From Iris pallida (Eukaryota; Streptophyta; Magnoliopsida; Asparagales; Iridaceae): a stretch of 64,000 nt of DNA. The notes beneath the pieces are model-generated. The model did not search any database, was not told the DNA's origin, and saw only the letters and a list, made by a program, of their open reading frames with translations. The stretch's first letter is position 1, and every line of letters starts with the position of its first letter. Shown here piece after piece: positions 57,501 to 64,000 of this stretch. The stretch lies in the NCBI GenBank assembly GCA_029216955.1, contig JANAVB010004046.1, positions 1 through 64,000 on the forward strand, in the 5' to 3' direction. A program made the position numbers and the translations under genes.

Positions 57501-57993
57501 TGCAGCGTCGCCTCCTACCATTGCATCCTTCTGGCAGACATGCATCGCAAAGAAGTGGTCCTTCCTCATTTGGAGAGCCCTACGCAATATCCTTCCCACG
57601 AATGACACTCTCAATACTATCGGGTTCAGCCTTGCATCAGCGTGCACATGATGCTCTGATCGTCAATCGAAAACGGTCGACCACATCCTCTGTCAAGGGG
57701 TCCTACTTGCCAAGGTACGGACCGCTCTCTTCCAGCATTGCATAATGAATCCAGGGGCCGACAACTTTCCCGACCTTGCTGCGGCCTGGGCGTCCGCGTC
57801 CCATGGCCACCAAATAGTTGTCGCTGCCGTAACGTGGGTTATCTGGAAAAACTGTAACAAGGCGAGATATGAAGGCCACCAGTACTCCGCAGACCAGCTA
57901 ATTTGGGAGACCATTCGGCAGTGCCGCAAACGGAGATCCCTCTGTTCCCACAGCCAGTCTATCTTCTGGAACTTTCTCCTATCCTTGGCTTAG
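54530..57993 (+). pseudogene. LINE ORF2 (endonuclease and reverse transcriptase), decayed
   Basis: The endonuclease is seen in pieces: DILIIIEPKI, ALGDFNAITCREDKTGG (split by frame) and SDHTPLLVG. RT: WDSKGDKNPSYFHA, SAPGPDGFTEVFFRTCW, LILIPKKDNSETFRDFCPIS, KLDIEKAYDRLDW, VRQEDPLSSTIF and the catalytic AFIDDILIFS. A zf-RVT-like end region follows (WKHTAT, FLIWRALRNILPTNDTL) up to 57993. At least eight frameshifts or stops, e.g. after EEQS at about 56066, and KL-stop-WK near 57052. Confidence 0.85.
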
Positions 57994-58127
57994 CCGTTTT
58001 GATTTACGTTTTGGTTACCGTTTTTCCTTGTTTTGCCAAGTATACGTGTATTGGCTTTAGCATTTGCGCCTTCTAGTATACTTGTAAAGGATACAGCTTT
58101 TTCCGCCTGATTGAATAAAATGGATAG

Positions 58128-58133
<6 letters not shown>

Positions 58134-58216
<83 letters not shown>
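58134..58216. repeat. (AT)n tail of the LINE
   Basis: About 80 bases of AT units with one aca interruption, directly after the LINE 3' end and in place of poly(A). Confidence 0.85.
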
Positions 58217-58222
<6 letters not shown>

Positions 58223-58225
58223 TTA

Positions 58226-58510
58226 TTTATATACATGTAGAAACTCCATAAATGGAATAATACCAAATAATTATATACAAAAATCTTAATTTAATTATAA
58301 ATAAAACAAATATTTTATAATCTATATTTTTTTAATATATTAAAGATTTTTATAAATAAAAACTCTATTGAACATGTATATATCTATATCAACAAAATAC
58401 CTATTTAACTAATAATATAAAAATACTAACACTAGTAATTTAAATAATATTAAAATAATAAAATAATATAAATGACTACATTAGCCCTATTCAGTAAAGT
58501 GGGGGTGACA
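58226..58510 (-). repeat. 3' LTR of element E, second part
   Basis: AT-rich end of the LTR after the LINE, ending cagtaaagtgggggtgaca. Confidence 0.8.
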
Positions 58511-58525
58511 AATCTACCCTCCTAA
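58511..58525 (-). promoter_or_regulatory. Polypurine tract of element E
   Basis: AGGAGGGTAGATT on the minus strand next to the LTR, preceded by AATTTCGAGGAGAAAATTTT, a diverged form of the block in B and C. Confidence 0.75.
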
Positions 58526-58596
58526 AAAAATTTTCTCCTCGAAATTATAGCAAACTAGCACAATAACACTAGCAAGAACAAAGAGAAAAAAATACC

Positions 58597-59177
58597 TCAA
58601 GGCTCGAAGAGATAAGGGTAACGCTCCCGCATCTCGTCCTCTCTCTCCCAGGTAGACTCACCTGGAGAGTGATGCCTCCATGCGACACGAACCAAGGATA
58701 TAACTTGGTTCCGAATCACCTTCTCTCGACGATCCAGAATCTCCACAGGCTGCTTTGGATAGCGGAGAGTAGGCCCCACCTCTAACTCGGAGTGATCCAA
58801 TACGTGACTAGGGTCTGCCATATACTGCCTCAACTGCAACACATGGAACACGTTATGAACTCCCTCGAGCACAGGCGGCAAGTCTAATCGATAGGCCATT
58901 GCACCGACCCTTCCAAGAATAGTGAAAGGTCCGATAAAGCGCGGACTAAGCTTCCCGTCTCGGCCAAAACGAATCGTGCCCCGTGTCGGAAAAATCCTCA
59001 GGAACACCATATCGCCAACCTAGACACAAGACAAGACTCAATACAAGACCCTAAAGCAAACAAGCACCAATAGAAAAAAAAACTGATACTAACCTCGAAC
59101 TCTAACGATCTCCGGTAGTTATCGGCCCAATGCCGAAGTCTATCCTGAGCCACCCGAAGTCTATCCCTGATCAACCT
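58597..59177 (-). pseudogene. Element E integrase C-terminal end, truncated, with intron
   Basis: Upstream exon 59177-59094: RLIRDRLRVAQDRLRHWADN to RRSLEFE. A 74-base GT-AG intron follows, then 59019-58597: VGDMVFLRIFPTRGTIRF, RFIGPFTILGRVGAMAYRLD, VHNVFHVLQLRQYMADPSH and the end VRVAWRHHSPGESTWERED with YPYLFEP. This remaining part has no stop. Everything upstream is missing because LTR F abuts at about 59177. Confidence 0.88.
59020..59093 (-). other. Spliceosomal-type intron in element E integrase
   Basis: Begins GTTAGTATC and ends TTGTGTCTAG on the minus strand, 74 bases, phase 0 between LEFE and VGDM, the same codon as the intron of C. It shares GTTTGCTT and a TTGAG..CTTG..TTGTG..TAG end with the C intron but is otherwise diverged. 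Confidence 0.75.
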
Positions 59178-61757
59178 AAATTTATATATATTAAATTTGG
59201 TACTAATTTAAAATTTTTGTATTGTACGTCGCATAGTCGTATTGTACGTCGTGCACGAAATTTTATTTTTCGTAGTTGCTCGACGAGTGCGAATATGTGC
59301 GAGCGTACATATTTTGAGAAAAACATTTTTTTATTTTTATAGTTTCAAAATAATATATGTAATATTTAATTCAGCTATCAAAATTTTCTAAATTTATGAT
59401 TTTATTTATGAAAGGCCTTTTATTTGGAATAAATAATATTATTCATGCATACATATATTTCATAAATATTTGCTAGTTTAATTTAAATAAAAATATAATT
59501 TTCGAGATTTATTATTCAAAAAGATATTTAAAAATATTTATTATTTTCGAAATTATTATTATTGGTATTTTAAAAATATATTTGGAAGTTATGGTGGCCA
59601 TTTAAATCTTGATTTGATTTGATTTATTTAAATAGTTAAATATTCTAAATTTATTTATCCCATTTAATTTTGAGCTAAAAATTTAAATAGATTTAAATTG
59701 GATTTAATTGATTTAATTTTAAACTAAGAGAATTTGATTTGATTTGATTTAAATTAGATTTGGATTTGGATTTGGATTTGGATTTGATTGCTTTTAAATT
59801 AAATTAGGAAATATCTAATTTGGGTTTAAAGGAATCCTGATTCTTATCTAATTAGTAATTCCCACATCCTATAAATAGGCATGTACTCCTCTATATTATT
59901 TTCACCACAAATCATCTTTCAAACCATTCTTGTCAAAATTTCTCTCTTTTTTCGTCATAAATTCAGCCTCAATTTTTAAAAGTTGTAGCAACTTCGAATG
60001 ACCATAACTCCCAACTCCGGACTCCTTTTGATCTCCAGTTTTTTTGTTGGAATCGTATTGAGGAATATTTTCTGAATATAAATTTTATTTTCATAAATTC
60101 GGAACTTAATTTTCTGGAAAATTTGTGGAGTGTCAGTGGTCCGAAATCTGACACGTTTTAGTGTTTTTGAGATTCTAGGAGAACCAGGAATCAGAATCAT
60201 GATCCGTTTGAAGTTTCGAAATACTGACAGAAAAATACATATCATATATTTTTTCCAAAATTTTTCCAGAATATTTTATTTTTGGTTTTTATTTTAGAAG
60301 TTTGTCACATCGTCTGAGTTATCTTGTGTAGCCCTGTGACTATTCTATACCCAACGGGATTGTCGGTTTCACCAGCAAGGACCTCAGACAAGACACCTTG
60401 CCATTTGCTGTTTAATTAATTTAGCTCATATTTCATGCGTTATTTATTTTCTTTATGCAAAATAAACTGTGATACATGGCATAACCTGTTAGAACTTACT
60501 GTTCATTTATATTTCCTGCTATGTATTATTTTTCTCACATTAAACCTAGATTTAAGGGACCACCTTGTGTGTTGCATTCATTGGCCTTGACATGTTATTC
60601 CACGAAGTTCTTTATCGCATGTAGAACACGGAAGTGCGTGATTGGCTGGCCACCAGTACGTACAAGCCGTGCGATAGGAATAACCACTAATAGAGATTGC
60701 ATGCTAGTTTGACTTAGCGGTTATAGTGGTTTGTGTTGTGGATACAACACAGTAGGCATTGGGCAGAGAGGACAATTCCTTAACGTATGGACTTCGATGC
60801 ACTTTTCTTGTGACCCGGACTCTCCGCTGGAGATACGGGGTTGATGACCCATGATTACTGACGGCCACTGACGATTCTGCGGAACGTCATGCTCTTACTG
60901 ATGGGGCCTCTGGTGCCCAAAGGGGGACCATGTCGATCCTATTCAGCTAGGGCCCATGCATAGGTAGGATTGCTCTTAACTACATATCACTTAGACCGGT
61001 TAGGCACCTTTATCCGTTAGGTTCGAGTACTTTTGGTTTGGGTACTTGTATATGACCGTGGCTTGGAACAATAACTTGTCGCAGATTAGTTCGCCACATC
61101 TTGTCCTTGTTTGGTTGTAGGTGTGACTTACTACTTCGATGAAAAGGTATTGAACCTTGTTGGGGTCCGGATACCATATTGGATTCATAGCATGGAAGGA
61201 TACGTCGCCGTAAATTAGTTTACCATCTCCTGTCCTTGTTTGGTTGGGGATGGTACGCTCGTTCAGTAGGTGCATATTGGACCATGTTATAATTCGATTT
61301 ACTTATTTATTTGAGCAATATTTATTCAGTTTATATGGCGTGATATTATGTGTCTTGTTACGTCCCTCTGAGGACCTGGTTATCTCTCCAGGTGTGTGCT
61401 ATTGTCTTTCGCAGGTATTCTAGCTCTAGCCGTGATCATCGCTATTTCTTCGAGGATGATTGCATTTGGATAGTCTTCGCTTCGCTCGCCAAATTCATAT
61501 CTTTTTTTATGTATTTTTCCTTTACTTGTTGGTAGTAGATTTGTCTCCGCCTAACATATTGTATCAAGACAATTCATTATCTTTATATGATGTCTTTTAT
61601 TCATTTATTTTGCATGGATGGGATTAGTTATGGTTCTACTGCATTTTACAGCTTATGTATTTATACGAGGCTTCCATATATTGGAGTATACTTCGTATGA
61701 ATACAGCTGGCATGTCTACGTTCCTAGTCCTACGTATTTTGGGACTGGGGCGTTACA
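59178..61757 (+). repeat. LTR F (plus strand), 5' side possibly truncated
   Basis: Ends ggggcgttaca and is followed by the leader motif, so it is a 5' LTR on the plus strand. It is related in reverse complement to LTR A 6726-7640. Its start does not show a TG terminus at the junction with element E. U3 is very AT-rich with five GGATTT repeats (59757-59790); the TATA box is at 59870. Short open stretches inside are not considered genes. Confidence 0.75.
59870..59877 (+). promoter_or_regulatory. TATA box of LTR F
   Basis: catcctataaataggcatg, a canonical TATAAATA, followed after about 25 bases by ctctatattattttcacc, a plausible transcription start. Confidence 0.65.
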
Positions 61758-61765
61758 TATTTTTG

Positions 61766-61783
61766 TGGTGGCCTATGCAGGTC
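61766..61783 (+). promoter_or_regulatory. Post-LTR motif of element F (possible primer site)
   Basis: TGGTGGCCTATGCAGGTC, eight bases after the LTR, one base different from B and C. Confidence 0.5.
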
Positions 61784-64000
61784 AATTTTGTCACTTCGGT
61801 TATGTTACTGTACCGATGTGAACCTGCAACATAGGATTAGAATTATAGGAATATCATCCATACAGCTTGACCTCTTCCCTTGGCTTCAAATTCCGAACTC
61901 TCGTTCGACTTTCTTGAATTGCATCTTACTTGATTCATTTCTACCGTTGATTCTTATTTTCGTGCTTAGTGTCAACTAGGAAGATGACTACACTAGTATA
62001 TGCTCATAGGTCAAACACATGGCTAGAATGGTTATATTGGCAATTGGAATACATTTAAGACTCTAATTGAGTTAAAGGGTTTTTTTTGTGCGATTTAATG
62101 ATTAGTAATTTGTAAAGTAGGATATTACCACGAAAAGTTTTAACCTTGAGATTTCTAAATAATAAACACCAGAGGATTTATAGAATTTCATACTTGGTTT
62201 AAGAAATTGATTGATTTTCAAAGATTTGATATTTATGATTTATTGGATTATAGTTATACATCCTTGCACAAGTATAAAATTGATTTACTTTTCGAGTTGT
62301 GATAATTATGAGTTTGGGTGATAGATATACATCTTTGAACAAATATAAAATTTATTTGATTTCCGAGTTTTAATGTTCATGATTTATTATATTATAGTTA
62401 TGCACCTTGAACAGTTATAGATTTGGTTTGAAAATGATCTTAGCTTTTAAAAATGGTCGTAGGAATTATTTATACGGAGTTGTACAACTTGCGGTTTTCG
62501 TGTTTATAAAATTTTAAATTTTAAAGGGAAGTAATAACGGTGAATTTTGGTTTAAAATATTTGAAAGTTATGAAAACGATTTTTGAGAATTTTTTCTTTA
62601 TTTTAAATTGTGTCCTATGATTGAGGATTTACAAATCTATTTAGATTTTTGGTAAAAAAAAAGATTTTGACTGATAAGATTATTTAAAATTTTAGTTTAA
62701 TGTGGGATTGCTAATATTAATTTCTTTTTTTGAAGAATTTCGAAGGATGTGATGGAAAGTTATTTTGATTGATTAAAGGAAGTTACCATTTAAAAGTTGT
62801 GAGTTTGTTGGAATAACATAGCATAAATAGAAGTTAAAATTGATTAGAGCATTGAGCTTAATTTTTTTTGAGATTGCTTTTAATATGCTAAGAGTTTTAT
62901 TATAAATTAATTGTAAATTTTAGAGTGTTAAATTTTTGATTGATTGTGAAAATTTTATGGATTCATAAATTATGAACTCTTGAGTTAAATAGTTGAATTT
63001 AAACGTTAATTTTGGAAAAGGTTAGTAGTAACGTGATAAAATTTTGCTTTGAGATTTATGAGAGTGATTTAAATTTTTTTGATGAATTTGAACGGCTTGG
63101 AGTAAATACAAATTTTGGTGGTATATTTTTGAAAGTTTTTTTTTAAAACTTTTGGAGGAAACTTGAGTTAAAATATTAATGATAGGCCACAAAGGTAGCC
63201 CTAATGAGTTAGAAGTATTCCACACTAATTGCCATGTCATTCATGATCATGATAGTAGTATATACACAAGTGTTGTTAGTCATCTACCCAGCTATGTGAA
63301 TATATTTTCACCTCGACTTACTCGACCTTACTTCAATTCTAGATCTTTTAATTGCGACCTTCTAACCCATTTACAATTTGAATAATGAGTTAATGGTTCC
63401 TTAATTGTATTCATCTAGGAGACTATCTTCTCTCCGGAATTGTGTCTCTAAATTATTTTTAATGGATTCTTTAATTAATTTTATTTCACGCTTTAACTTG
63501 ATCTTCTTTATTTTGTGCATTAATTATCACCTCGTGAACTCCCACTTTCTATTTTTGATCTTCTGGCGTCCCCTACCGTGACTTGTATATTTGGAGTACA
63601 GCACTACACTTTTCCTTCCAACAAATTTCATATGTAAGACCTAGACAAGTCCACCTTCATGTAGATGTATCATGTCCCACTAAAACACGTCTTCTTGTAC
63701 ACTATTTTCATGATAGGACCTTCTGGTAAAAATGGCCAAACTATAAGCTCTACCATGACACCAAAATACTTTCCGACTTCAATTAAGAGATCTAACCTTG
63801 ACTCAATCCCTTAACCCGATAGGTGAATTTTGTTCTACTTAGTTCCTTAAATGCTTAAATTTGTGCTTTATCTTGATTGCTTAACCCATTGTCTCATCCC
63901 ATTACTAGTTTAACTCTTGTAAGTTGGGTAGAATACCTCACGGTCCAACAAAGCCTTTGTCCTTGTGACCTATGTGTATAAATTTGCATAGCCTATAAGT
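61784..64000. other. Unassigned AT-rich sequence after LTR F
   Basis: No gag, RT or integrase motif in any frame. 62000-63200 is rich in homopolymer T/A runs and gattt/attgat words. 63200-64000 is less skewed but has no open frame above about 70 codons. Element F may be non-autonomous, or its coding part may lie beyond the window. Confidence 0.4.

Larger units (their letters stand above)
51759..58216 (+). mobile_element. Plant L1-type LINE
   Basis: ORF1 with DUF4283 and a zinc knuckle, then ORF2 with endonuclease, RT and a zf-RVT-like end. The 3' end is aataaaatggatagttcta followed by an (AT)n tail. A 9-base duplication atttattta flanks it (51750-51758 and 58217-58225), though in low-complexity DNA. 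GC-rich in contrast to its surroundings. Inserted in LTR E next to the palindrome. All frames are broken. Confidence 0.88.

Noticed and set aside
53984..57647. Minus-strand open stretches across the LINE
   Set aside because: Antisense shadows of the GC-rich LINE ORFs, which themselves carry the domain motifs.
61618..61821. 67-codon open stretch at the end of LTR F and similar one at 6850-6548 in A
   Set aside because: Covers the U5/leader homology of the two LTRs; the open frame crosses the LTR edge and lacks any domain, so nucleotide homology explains it.
1..64000. tRNA, rRNA or other structural RNA genes
   Set aside because: No A/B-box tRNA fold or ribosomal sequence was noticed on reading both strands; a tRNAscan or Infernal run would be needed to exclude small ones.

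Overview
This window is repeat-rich nuclear DNA of a flowering plant. Almost all of it is transposable elements inserted into one another, and no intact host gene is visible. The plant origin is shown by chromodomain Ty3/gypsy elements with very long LTRs, a Ty1/copia element, a CACTA transposon with the classic CACTACAAGAAA end, a hAT-type MITE, a plant LINE with a DUF4283/zinc-knuckle ORF1, and captured fragments of host genes (CDC20, a PERK-type kinase, a thylakoid-curvature/CAAD exon). The species cannot be determined from the sequence alone.

Layout. 1-18829: decayed minus-strand gypsy element A (LTR 1-1862, coding remnants 1863-6245, 5' LTR 6726-8020 continuing at 17230-18829). Gypsy element B (8021-17224, target duplication accta) sits inside the 5' LTR of A. 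18830-19328: unassigned. 19334-35929: solo LTR D (target duplication gtata), carrying a hAT MITE (20786-21316, 8-bp duplication tatacaca) and split by gypsy element C (22444-34862, target duplication cgatc). 36126-48826: non-autonomous CACTA element (duplication aga) carrying host-gene fragments, split by copia element G (39091-46110, duplication tttca). 48872-59177: 3' LTR and integrase end of gypsy element E, with a LINE (51759-58216) in its LTR. 59178-61757: plus-strand LTR F followed by its leader; no coding region is recognised from there to 64000.

The nesting gives a relative order: A before B, D before C, CACTA before copia, E before the LINE. All coding regions are damaged, mainly by TGG-to-TAG and CAG-to-TAG stops, as expected of methylated and silenced DNA, so no element here could move by itself.

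The most unusual signals are: (1) a GT-AG, phase-0 intron at the same integrase codon in elements C and E but absent from A and B; (2) a reiterated array of hairpins behind the copia pol gene in which stem sequences change but pairing is kept; (3) a sense-strand reading frame conserved in otherwise diverged LTRs at a similar distance from the TATA box; (4) fragments of three different host genes collected in one CACTA element; (5) a shared motif just after the LTR in four gypsy elements whose LTR ends differ.
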